From an uncultured Eggerthella sp. (lineage in GTDB: Bacteria; Actinomycetota; Coriobacteriia; Coriobacteriales; Eggerthellaceae), in contig URJE01000028.1 of assembly GCA_900547965.1 (NCBI GenBank), positions 1 through 17,634 of the forward strand: a stretch of DNA of 17,634 nt. The letters run 5' to 3'. The notes beneath the pieces are model-generated. The model worked only from the letters and a program-made list of their open reading frames with translations. It did no database searches and was not told where the DNA came from. Shown in pieces: positions 1 through 6,837 of this stretch (the stretch's first letter is position 1; the number at the start of each line of letters is the position of its first letter). A program made the position numbers and the translations under genes.

Positions 1-3000
1 TCCCGACGCTGGACGTTCCCCGCTTTCCTTCCCCTCTTCCATCAATTTCTGCAGATAGGCAAGCACGTTGGTTAACATGCCTGCATCGCCTGCCTCTTCT
101 TCTTTACCATAGCCAGGGACCACAATGCGCAGGGGAACCGTCATCTTCTTCTTGTCGGCCAAGTAGCGACCTGCTTTACGGCGCAAGCTCGAGGCCTGCG
201 ATTTCGTCAGCATAAACGGCTCCACAGTGAGCTTGCCTGCCGAAACGGAGATAAGCTTGATGCCGTGCTCGTTGGCAAACGCCTTAAGGCGTGCCTTCTC
301 GAACTGGTTGATGGAGGCCTGAGGCATCTCGGGATGCTTTGCCAGCAATTCTTCGTAGATATCATTTACCGCATCGATAGTATCGGCGCTGGCAATCTTT
401 CGGTAGTACAGCACGCGCTCATCAGCATCGGGCAGGTATTCCTCGGGGAAATACGTGTGGTCGGGCACGTTCACCACAATATCCGACAGCGCAGGCGGCA
501 AGAACTCCTTAGCCGACGAATTGCCCTCACGCGCATTGTTCACCGCCGTGGATAGCATTTGGGCAAACAGATCAAAACCTACCGCCGACATATTGCCACT
601 CTGCTCGGCACCCAACAGGCTGCCAGCCCCGCGGATTTCCAGGTCGCGCATAGCCACACGCATACCGCTTCCCAGATCGGTATGCTCACCAAGTGCAGTA
701 AGGCGCGCCACCGCTTCTTCAGTGAGCGGGATATTGTCAGGGAACAAGAAATACGCATACGCCTGAGTGGAAGAACGCCCGACGCGACCTTTCAACTGGT
801 ACATCTGGGCTAGCCCCAAGCGCTGAGAGTCTTCGATGATGAGCGTGTTGGTGTGAGGATTGTCGATGCCCGATTCGATGATGGTGGTTGCCACCAATAC
901 GTCAAGTTCGCCAGCCGAGAAGTTCTCCATAACGTCTTCCAGCTGTTCTTTGGTCATCTTGCCATGGGCAACGCCAACGCGCGCCTCACCTGCGGCGGCT
1001 TGCACGCGCTTCACCGCTTCATCGATGGAACGTACGCGATTGCTTACGTAGTAGATTTGCCCGCCACGGGCCATCTCACGACGTATGGCATCGCTCACAA
1101 CATCAGGATCCCACTCGCCAACATGCACTTCAACGGGACGTCTGTCGTCGGGCGGGGTCAGAATCAAGCTCATATCGCGCACGCCCGAAAGGCCCATTTG
1201 CATAGTGCGCGGGATAGGAGTCGCAGAAAGCGTGAGAACGTCGATCGATTCACGCATGTTCTTCAGCTGCTCTTTATGGGCAACGCCAAAGCGTTGTTCC
1301 TCATCGATGATGACAAGGCCCAAATCGTGCGGATTCACATCGCGTGAAAGGAGGCGATGCGTCCCGACCAACACCGAAACCGCTCCCTCCGAAAAATCAG
1401 CCAACGCCTGTTTCTGCTGAGCTGGAGTACGGAAACGCGAAAGCACTTCCACCTTTACGCCAAAAGGTTCGAAACGATCTTTGAACGTGGAATAGTGCTG
1501 CTGGGCCAAGATGGTGGTTGGGCACAGCACCATAACCTGCTTGTTGTCTTGCGTCGCTTTGAAGGCTGCGCGCAACGCAACCTCGGTTTTGCCGAATCCG
1601 ACATCACCGCAGACCAGACGGTCCATTGGGCGCGGGGATTGCATGTCGGCCTTGATGTCGGCAATAGCAGCCAGCTGATCAGGTGTTTCCTGGTAGGGGA
1701 AGCTCTCCTCCATCTCGTGCTGCCAAGGGGTATCCTCTCGATAGCGATACCCTTGGGTCGAAGCACGGCGCGTATACACATCAACCAAGTCGAACGCCAG
1801 CTGTTTGGTGGCCTTACGTGCCTTGGCCATGGCGCGGCTCCAGTCAGACGTGTTCAAGCGCGTCAAACGAGGCGACGATCCTTCCGGGCCCACATAGCGA
1901 GTAACGCGATCCAACTGCTCTACGGGAACATACAGCTTATCGCCCTCGGCATATTCCAGAAGCAGATAGTCTCGCTCGGACCCGCCCACATCTTGGCGCA
2001 CGATATCGCGGAAGAACGCCACGCCGTGAGCCGCATGAACTACGTAATCTCCCGGCTTGAAAGGAAAGGTTATCTCCGTCACATCAATACGGCTCCGCTT
2101 GCGCGTAGCCATGGCGCCCTGTGTGTCTGAAAGGGAAACAAGCGCCATCTTCGCCGCAGGGAAGATCATGCCCAAAGGAATGTCCACATCAACGATGTTG
2201 ACCTGACCGCGCTTGAGTTTGGGCGACGCATCCCCAATCACATCAAGAACCTCATTGATGGGAATTCCCAGGTCGACCAGGGAAAGCTTCATTTCTTGAC
2301 GAGCACGGAAATGAGGCACAGAAAAAACCACCGTGAAACCCATTTCCGCCAAAGAGCGCAATCGGCCAAAAAGCTTCTCCGGATCGCCCGCCACATCTAC
2401 GCGCTTTACCACCAGCTCGCTATCGAGCTGCACACCTACGCGCATGATAGAAACATAGGTAGCACGCGGATTCGCACCAAAATCAAGTTCGTTAGGGCCC
2501 ATATACAGATCTGATACGGGAATCGAAGTGCCTACGCAGCGCTTTGAAAGCTCGTCATAGGCATGCATGGCGTCATCGACCAGCGAACGCGGCTCGATAA
2601 GTACCGTAAGGGCATCCGCGGAAAGATAATCGCCCACCGCAGCCGTTTTTTCCAGTAGATACGCCGCCATCAAGTCGGGCAGCTCGCGAGAGTCGTCTTC
2701 GAGGCGCTCCAGCAAATCACGCTGCGCAGCGTTTGTTTCCGCGCTTTTGGAAATGGCACGCTTGGCGCGACGCAACGCCGCATCCGTCTGAGCGAGCTCA
2801 CGCACAGGAAAGATATCAACCTGATCCAATGAAGAAATGGTCTGTCCCGTTGAAGGGAGGAATCGACGAATCTCATCCAGTTCATCGCCGAAGAAATCGA
2901 GACGTACGGGATACGCAAGGTTCCCTGGAAACACATCGATGGCACCACCTTGCACGCAAAACGTGCCGGAGCCATCGAGCTTTCCGCTGTTTTCGTAGCC

Positions 3001-3510
3001 CATAGCTACCAGACAATGCTCTAGATCCTCGAAACAGGCAACGCCGCGCTGGGGGTCCTCCGAAAGGTCTGACCCCGCCATTAGGGTAAGAGGACGTGCC
3101 ACCTCTTCTTTGGCGGGAGCAATACGACGCAGCAAAGCACGAGCCGAAGCACCCACCACAGCAGGCTTTCCCTGCTGTAGCGACCAAAGGGCTTCGAGCC
3201 TACGGCCATGAAGGCGTGGCTGAAGCGGAGCATCGAGCGAAAACGGGTTGCCCTCGTAATCGGGAAAACGCAAAACACGTTCCTCGCCAATGAAGGCGCC
3301 CACCGTACGCGCAAAGGTGTCGGCGGCTTCTTCCCCTGCCGTTACCACAAGCGTTGCCCGAGGGTCAGCCGTAAAACGCGCCGCAACCAAAAACGGACGA
3401 GCAGAAGAAGCCACGCCCACCGTAGCGTCCTGCCCCGAATCGAGCTTCGCCCAGGCATCCTCGAGCGCGCCCGATTTAGCAAGCGACGCAGATAGCATAT
3501 CTATCAACAT
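1..3510 (-). CDS. mfd: Transcription-repair coupling factor Mfd (C-terminus cut by window edge)
   Basis: Mfd is an ATP-driven DNA translocase that removes RNA polymerase stalled at lesions and recruits UvrA for nucleotide excision repair. Reading from ATG at 3510, the frame stays open for 1170 codons to base 1, so the stop lies outside; E. coli Mfd has 1148 residues, so little should be missing. The N-terminal third is UvrB-like. A CarD-like RNA-polymerase-interaction segment (PGDYVVHAAHGV) lies near residue 480. The translocase motor has Walker A GDVGFGKTE around 634-642 and the DEEQ box at about 736-739; RGAGSLLG lies near 960. The start has an AAAGGAA ribosome site about six bases upstream; ATG at 3498 (codon 5) is an alternative. 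It is divergent from nth, so both repair genes share the gap. Identification is secure from the motif set and length. Confidence 0.97.
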   Translation of the reverse strand, partial: MLIDMLSASLAKSGALEDAWAKLDSGQDATVGVASSARPFLVAARFTADPRATLVVTAGEEAADTFARTVGAFIGEERVLRFPDYEGNPFSLDAPLQPRLHGRRLEALWSLQQGKPAVVGASARALLRRIAPAKEEVARPLTLMAGSDLSEDPQRGVACFEDLEHCLVAMGYENSGKLDGSGTFCVQGGAIDVFPGNLAYPVRLDFFGDELDEIRRFLPSTGQTISSLDQVDIFPVRELAQTDAALRRAKRAISKSAETNAAQRDLLERLEDDSRELPDLMAAYLLEKTAAVGDYLSADALTVLIEPRSLVDDAMHAYDELSKRCVGTSIPVSDLYMGPNELDFGANPRATYVSIMRVGVQLDSELVVKRVDVAGDPEKLFGRLRSLAEMGFTVVFSVPHFRARQEMKLSLVDLGIPINEVLDVIGDASPKLKRGQVNIVDVDIPLGMIFPAAKMALVSLSDTQGAMATRKRSRIDVTEITFPFKPGDYVVHAAHGVAFFRDIVRQDVGGSERDYLLLEYAEGDKLYVPVEQLDRVTRYVGPEGSSPRLTRLNTSDWSRAMAKARKATKQLAFDLVDVYTRRASTQGYRYREDTPWQHEMEESFPYQETPDQLAAIADIKADMQSPRPMDRLVCGDVGFGKTEVALRAAFKATQDNKQVMVLCPTTILAQQHYSTFKDRFEPFGVKVEVLSRFRTPAQQKQALADFSEGAVSVLVGTHRLLSRDVNPHDLGLVIIDEEQRFGVAHKEQLKNMRESIDVLTLSATPIPRTMQMGLSGVRDMSLILTPPDDRRPVEVHVGEWDPDVVSDAIRREMARGGQIYYVSNRVRSIDEAVKRVQAAAGEARVGVAHGKMTKEQLEDVMENFSAGELDVLVATTIIESGIDNPHTNTLIIEDSQRLGLAQMYQLKGRVGRSSTQAYAYFLFPDNIPLTEEAVARLTALGEHTDLGSGMRVAMRDLEIRGAGSLLGAEQSGNMSAVGFDLFAQMLSTAVNNAREGNSSAKEFLPPALSDIVVNVPDHTYFPEEYLPDADERVLYYRKIASADTIDAVNDIYEELLAKHPEMPQASINQFEKARLKAFANEHGIKLISVSAGKLTVEPFMLTKSQASSLRRKAGRYLADKKKMTVPLRIVVPGYGKEEEAGDAGMLTNVLAYLQKLMEEGKESGERPASG

Positions 3511-3680
3511 GTCCGTTCCTTTCGGTAAGTGCCCCACGCCAACAAACCAAGGACAGAAATCTGGGCTTGATCCACGTCGGCAAAAGAGGCAGACGATAGG
3601 GCATTCTCAAGCGGCACCGTTGGCATATAGCGCCAAGGGAGCCTGAGGGCCAATCGGCGCTCGGCCTTGCCGCAAGGCAT
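3504..3680 (-). CDS. Possible 58-residue leader ORF overlapping the mfd start
   Basis: An ATG at 3680, preceded by GAGG with a five-base gap, opens a 58-codon frame. Its stop TGA (3506-3504) falls inside the first codons of mfd: the string ACATGTTGA contains both the mfd ATG and this stop. The predicted product begins MPCGKAERRL and ends TYRKERTC, with no motif, signal peptide or membrane segment that I recognise. The overlap would allow translational coupling to mfd. It may equally be a chance frame, since a 58-codon ORF is not unlikely in GC-rich DNA. I include it because it has a plausible ribosome site and fills most of the mfd leader. Confidence 0.22.
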   Translation of the reverse strand: MPCGKAERRLALRLPWRYMPTVPLENALSSASFADVDQAQISVLGLLAWGTYRKERTC

Positions 3681-3694
3681 CACAACCTCAACAA

Positions 3695-3722
3695 GCCCGA
3701 AAGCAAATGCTTCGGGCGTTTT
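3695..3722 (+). terminator. Intrinsic terminator, plus-strand orientation
   Basis: GCCCGAA (3695-3701) pairs with TTCGGGC (3711-3717), extended by an inner GC/GC pair past a one-base bulge, with an AAAT loop and followed by GTTTTCTC. The T tract points along the plus strand. There is no plus-strand gene upstream in the window, so it either ends an unseen small transcript, blocks antisense transcription out of mfd, or acts in a leader of nth. Confidence 0.6.
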
Positions 3723-3754
3723 CTCTCGTTTATTCTAATATCCGCATGCGCTAA

Positions 3755-3783
3755 TTCGCACCAAGAATCGGCGTTACCATAAG
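3755..3783 (+). promoter_or_regulatory. Candidate nth promoter
   Basis: TTCGCA (3755-3760) and CATAAG (3778-3783) are separated by 17 bases and each match the sigma-70 hexamers at four of six positions. A start near 3790 would give a leader of about 33 bases to the nth ATG. The octamer GCATGCGC at 3784-3791 would then sit at the transcription start, with its second copy exactly 40 bp upstream. This is pattern matching only. Confidence 0.35.
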
Positions 3784-3822
3784 GCATGCGCAACCAACCG
3801 CACATCACTGAAGGGAAATGCC

Positions 3823-4530
3823 ATGGCACGCGAAAAGAAAGCCGACAAGCTCGCCCGCGCCCTAGCCGTTGCCGAACGCATGAACGGTCATTACGGAGAG
3901 GCAGCCTGCGCGCTTCACTACACCACGCCGTTCACGCTCACCATTGCCGTTCTGCTCTCCGCCCAAACAACCGATGCAGGTGTGAATAAGGTAACGCCCG
4001 AGCTGTTTTCGAAATACGGAACGCCACAGGCCATGGCGCAAGCCGATCCTGAAGACATCGCACGGATCATCCGACCAATTGGGTTTTACCGCACCAAGGC
4101 AAAAAACTGCATCGCCTGCGCACAGATGATCATGTCCGATTTCGGCGGCGAAGTTCCCCGCGACATAAACCAAATGCAAAAGCTTCCCGGTGTAGGACGC
4201 AAGACTGCAAATGTGGTGCTCAATGAGGCATTCGGCATCGTCGAAGGCATCGCCGTAGATACCCATGTGTTTCGCATCGCCCATAAACTGAAGTTCGCCG
4301 GGCCCTCAGCCGATACCCCCGCAAAAACAGAGGAGGCTCTCCTTTCTCTGTATCCACGTGAATACTGGGGCCCGATCAACCATCAATGGGTGCTGTTTGG
4401 GCGCGAAACCTGCATAGCCCGTCGCCCCAAATGTGCCGATTGCTTCATCAACGATCTCTGCCCAAGCTGCCCCAAAGAGCTCATAGGTGACCTGGAACAC
4501 CCCCAAGAAACGACCAGGCAACCTGAATAG
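3823..4530 (+). CDS. nth: Endonuclease III (DNA glycosylase/AP lyase)
   Basis: This base-excision repair enzyme removes oxidised pyrimidines and cleaves at the abasic site by beta-elimination. The 235-residue protein has the helix-hairpin-helix LPGVGRKTANVVL (121-133) containing catalytic Lys127, the catalytic Asp146 in VDTHVFR, and the C-terminal 4Fe-4S loop C197-x6-C204-x2-C207-x5-C213. It is slightly longer than E. coli Nth (211) through a short hydrophilic tail ending in TTRQPE. The ATG is preceded by AAGGGA at a suitable distance; an overlapping ATG at 3818 is out of frame. The gene is monocistronic or weakly linked to the LysR gene 144 bp downstream. Every diagnostic residue is present. 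Confidence 0.97.
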   Translation: MAREKKADKLARALAVAERMNGHYGEAACALHYTTPFTLTIAVLLSAQTTDAGVNKVTPELFSKYGTPQAMAQADPEDIARIIRPIGFYRTKAKNCIACAQMIMSDFGGEVPRDINQMQKLPGVGRKTANVVLNEAFGIVEGIAVDTHVFRIAHKLKFAGPSADTPAKTEEALLSLYPREYWGPINHQWVLFGRETCIARRPKCADCFINDLCPSCPKELIGDLEHPQETTRQPE

Positions 4531-4551
4531 ATAACAGTCGATGCCGAAAAC

Positions 4552-4584
4552 AACAGCATCATCATCCGTAAATCCCATGCTGTT
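4552..4584. repeat. 8-bp perfect inverted repeat between nth and the LysR gene
   Basis: AACAGCAT (4552-4559) and ATGCTGTT (4577-4584) are perfect inverted copies separated by 17 bp. No T tract follows on the plus strand, so it is a poor nth terminator. It lies just upstream of the candidate lysR-gene promoter, where a LysR-type protein would bind for autoregulation. On the minus strand the second arm is followed by GTTTTC, so a weak minus-strand terminator is a less likely alternative. Confidence 0.45.
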
Positions 4585-4605
4585 CAAACAAAATCAACAA
4601 GCGTT

Positions 4606-4614
4606 TGCTATCCT
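4606..4614 (+). promoter_or_regulatory. Candidate extended -10 promoter of the LysR gene
   Basis: TTTGCTATCCT contains an extended -10 element (TG-N-TATCCT, hexamer 4609-4614). No good -35 hexamer is seen at 16-18 bp; TTCAAA lies 20 bp upstream. A start near 4621 would leave no leader for an ATG at 4624, which supports ATG 4675 as the true start of the downstream gene. Confidence 0.35.
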
Positions 4615-4674
4615 CAAATAATCATGGGAAAGCAGCACCTTAACAAGGGTCGCTATCGAGGGCAAGGAATAACG

Positions 4675-5619
4675 ATGAACCTCTCTCACCTGAAATACTT
4701 CATCAGCTTGGCAGATTCGAAGCACTTCGCAAACACGGCAAAGTCGCTCTCTATCGCACGCTCAACGCTTTCTCTTGCAATCTCGAATCTCGAGCAGGAT
4801 CTGGGAGCACCCCTGTTCACCAAAAACGGCAGCACATTCCTGCTTACGCCTTACGGCAAGGAATTCTACCGCTACGCCTCCCTTGCGTTGAAGAACATCG
4901 AGACAGGCCGCCAACGCGTTCGGGTCATGGTCAACAGCAAGGTTGAAACGCTTCGTATCGGCGTACCGTTCTCCATCCAGAACGAAGACTGGTCCCGCAT
5001 GATGCGCGCTTTCCGCGCCCACCTCAGCGAAAACACGTCGGTAAAGGTTCTGCAAGGTTTTAGCGCTGGGCTTTTGCGCGACCTTGCCGCTGGTACACTC
5101 GACGTCACATTCGCCACAAAACTCGAAGACGCTCCCGAGGGCCTGAACTACATTCCCTTCTGGTCGCAAGAGCTTGTTCTTGCAGTGAACGAAAGCAACC
5201 CCCTGGCGAATCGCAAATCGATCAAACTCGAAGAGCTTGAAGGCTCGAAGGTGCTTTCCTACGCCGTCGATTGCCCTCCTCATGATCTGGTCATGGAGCA
5301 CACCAGGCATTTCGACATTCAAGTAGAAGAGCGTTTCCGCGAGGAAATCACCGCATGCTCCATTGTTTCTGCCAGCGATGAGGCAATGGCGCTTGTGGAC
5401 TACTCGTTCTTGATGAAGGCATTCAACGATGTGGCTTGCATTCCCATCGACAACCTACCGCGAGATTTCCATAAGATTTATCTGATCCACCGCGCCGACG
5501 ATGAGCTCACTGATGCTCAACGCAATTTCATCAACTACGCTTGCAACCATCGCGTTTTACCTGCCTGGTTGCCTCGCGAAAACGAAGACGAAACCCAGTT
5601 CCAAATCGGATACAAATAA
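4675..5619 (+). CDS. LysR-family transcriptional regulator
   Basis: This is a 314-residue cytoplasmic DNA-binding regulator. Residues 1-60 form the LysR winged helix-turn-helix (MNLSHLKYFISLADSKHF, helix-turn-helix about 18-37, then LEQDLGAPLFTK). The rest, from ETLRIGVPFS near residue 85, is a periplasmic-binding-protein-like effector domain of normal length. I chose ATG 4675 because AAGGAA precedes it at a good distance and the family begins here; an in-frame ATG at 4624 would add 17 residues but has no ribosome site. LysR genes often sit divergent from their targets. Here the upstream neighbour nth points the same way, so the target and inducer cannot be read from context. The inverted repeat at 4552-4584 is a candidate own-operator. 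Confidence 0.93.
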   Translation: MNLSHLKYFISLADSKHFANTAKSLSIARSTLSLAISNLEQDLGAPLFTKNGSTFLLTPYGKEFYRYASLALKNIETGRQRVRVMVNSKVETLRIGVPFSIQNEDWSRMMRAFRAHLSENTSVKVLQGFSAGLLRDLAAGTLDVTFATKLEDAPEGLNYIPFWSQELVLAVNESNPLANRKSIKLEELEGSKVLSYAVDCPPHDLVMEHTRHFDIQVEERFREEITACSIVSASDEAMALVDYSFLMKAFNDVACIPIDNLPRDFHKIYLIHRADDELTDAQRNFINYACNHRVLPAWLPRENEDETQFQIGYK

Positions 5620-5813
5620 CATCGCAGCAGGCACTGCGACGAAATTGAACGCTCTTCGGCGACGGTTCGCTTGTGGGCGATCTCGGCCTATAGACAGAAC
5701 GCGGCCTTGCGCATTCGCCCAGGGATAAGCGCAGTTCCCCATAGCCATCCTTGGAAACAAGAGAGCAGAAAAGCGTTTGGCAGCATCCCCCTAGAGGCAG
5801 TTGCCGAATTAAC
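5620..5813. other. Convergent intergenic region
   Basis: These 194 bp separate the convergent LysR and hydrogenase-protease genes. The only structure seen is an imperfect stem GGCAGC/GTTGCC (about 5780-5808). On the minus strand it is followed by AAACGCTTTTC and could be a weak terminator of the ABC-protease operon. Nothing else is recognised. Confidence 0.3.
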
Positions 5814-6332
5814 CTATGGCTGCAATTCAGGCAACGGAACACCGTCTTTGCGCTCGATGGCGCAACCCTGACGCACTAACTCAGCTATAACAGACTCAGC
5901 CAAAAAAGGCAGTCTGTCGGCAACGGGTTGCGTGAGGCCTTCCATAAACTCTGCGGGCTCAAGATTCAGAACCTGCATGCCGTAGCACATGCCCTCGCTG
6001 GTGTATCCAAGCAACGCTGCCGCATCGAACAGGTCGGCAAGCTTCGTGTCGTGCAGGGAAGTGCGAGCGCCGCAGGTTCGCGCAATGTCATGCGGACGAT
6101 AGCGAAACACCGTACCGGGCTCTGAGCCCGATCCATCAACGGCATCAACTGTGATCATAAAATCGTATTCGTCGACCTTGGAAATCATGTCCAAGCTCAT
6201 ACAGCCCACATCGAACATATCCACATTGCGAGGAAGAACATATTCTTCGCGAATAAGATCATAAGCAGCAGGGCCAACGCCGTCATCGAGCATCAAGCGA
6301 TTGCCCACGAAGAAAACTGCGATGCGCTTCAT
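5814..6332 (-). CDS. Hydrogenase maturation protease (peptidase family M52, HyaD/HybD/HycI type)
   Basis: Enzymes of this family cleave the C-terminal peptide of the [NiFe]-hydrogenase large subunit after nickel insertion. The 172-residue product has the N-terminal GNRLMLDDGVG motif (10-20) with acidic residues at 16/17, an acidic site in TVDAVDG (Asp63/Asp66), and His94 in SLHD. These match the nickel ligands Glu16, Asp62 and His93 of E. coli HybD. No hydrogenase structural or hyp gene lies in the window, so the substrate is elsewhere. The ATG directly abuts the stop of the upstream membrane-protein gene (TAAATG) and has no strong ribosome site of its own, implying translational coupling. 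Family assignment is firm; which hydrogenase it serves is unknown. Confidence 0.9.
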   Translation of the reverse strand: MKRIAVFFVGNRLMLDDGVGPAAYDLIREEYVLPRNVDMFDVGCMSLDMISKVDEYDFMITVDAVDGSGSEPGTVFRYRPHDIARTCGARTSLHDTKLADLFDAAALLGYTSEGMCYGMQVLNLEPAEFMEGLTQPVADRLPFLAESVIAELVRQGCAIERKDGVPLPELQP

Positions 6333-6770
6333 TTACGCACCAACCGTCGGACGTATAACCAAGTTGTAATACGTTGCTGCAGCGATCATGACCACTGCAA
6401 GCAAGATCATGGCAATAGCCCACTTCTTCTGGCTTTTCAAATACTGCTCCTTGGTTTTGCCCATGGAAAGGGCGCGCTGGCACGCATAACCCTGACCAGC
6501 ACGAGCGAACACGACTGTCACAAATGCAAGAACCAAGGCCGCCACAATGCTCAGGCCCACCGTAAGAGGTTGAGGGTCGAGGTAGACGCTGTAAAAGAGG
6601 TTGTCGGCCAAAAGCCATACAGGGTAATACAAGATTGCTAGCCAAATGCCGTTGGCGGCACCCCAGATGGGAGGCATGAAAAGTGCTCCGATATTAACGG
6701 GAGGCAAACCTTCCATGATCTGTTCCTGGCTAAGCTGACGGGGGCTTTTTTCCTGCTTCGACACAAGCAT
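6333..6770 (-). CDS. Small integral membrane protein, three predicted helices, function unknown
   Basis: A 145-residue protein with a hydrophilic N-terminus of about 22 residues and the motif LPPVNIGALFMPPIWG (22-37). Three hydrophobic segments follow at about 41-59, 69-91 and 117-137. The basic patch between helices 2 and 3 (KTKEQYLKSQKK) suggests that loop is cytoplasmic. The aromatic-Pro-Pro-x-Trp-Gly opening loosely recalls DUF2628-type small membrane proteins, but I would not assign it. The gene follows the ABC transporter pair by 63 bp and its stop abuts the hydrogenase protease start. ATG 6770 has GGAAGAGAG before it; Met19 is an alternative start. A role in transport or in membrane hydrogenase assembly is speculation from position. 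Confidence 0.82.
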   Translation of the reverse strand: MLVSKQEKSPRQLSQEQIMEGLPPVNIGALFMPPIWGAANGIWLAILYYPVWLLADNLFYSVYLDPQPLTVGLSIVAALVLAFVTVVFARAGQGYACQRALSMGKTKEQYLKSQKKWAIAMILLAVVMIAAATYYNLVIRPTVGA

Positions 6771-6805
6771 CTCTCTCTTCCACTTACGCTATTCCGCTGA
6801 AGAGT

Positions 6806-6837
6806 ATAGAGGAAAGCGCGTTGGCGCTCTCCTCTAT
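6806..6837. repeat. Strong intercistronic hairpin at the 3' end of the second ABC gene
   Basis: ATAGAGGA (6806-6813) plus AGCGC (6815-6819) pair with GCGCT (6824-6828) plus TCCTCTAT (6830-6837) around a GTTG loop, giving 13 pairs with one A/C mismatch. The TAG stop of the ABC gene (6836-6834) lies in the stem. Neither side has a T run, so it is not a typical intrinsic terminator. It could stabilise the upstream mRNA or lower expression of the two distal genes. Confidence 0.6.

Larger units (their letters stand above)
3511..3822. other. mfd/nth divergent intergenic region
   Basis: This 312-bp gap separates divergent mfd and nth. It holds the small minus-strand ORF at 3504-3680, a plus-strand intrinsic terminator at 3695-3722, and a candidate nth promoter flanked by two GCATGCGC octamers (3744-3751 and 3784-3791). 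Small inverted repeats such as TTGGC/GCCAA (around 3620-3636) and GCCTT/AAGGC (around 3664-3678) could fold in RNA. I checked for SRP RNA, RNase P and tRNA signatures and see none. Confidence 0.6.

Noticed and set aside
1357..2130. 257-codon plus-strand frame within mfd
   Set aside because: It lies opposite the conserved RNA-polymerase-interaction and Walker A regions of Mfd; the translation has no family features.
3540..3694. SRP RNA, RNase P RNA or tRNA in the mfd/nth gap
   Set aside because: None of the conserved cores (GGAA-capped SRP helix, RNase P signature, tRNA T-loop) is present.
4624..4674. Upstream ATG extending the LysR protein by 17 residues
   Set aside because: No ribosome site, would be leaderless with the predicted promoter, and the LysR family begins at the ATG 4675 that has AAGGAA.
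4762..5322. 186-codon minus-strand frame inside the LysR gene
   Set aside because: It is antisense to a clear LysR protein, has no recognised motif, and the coding signal follows the plus-strand frame.
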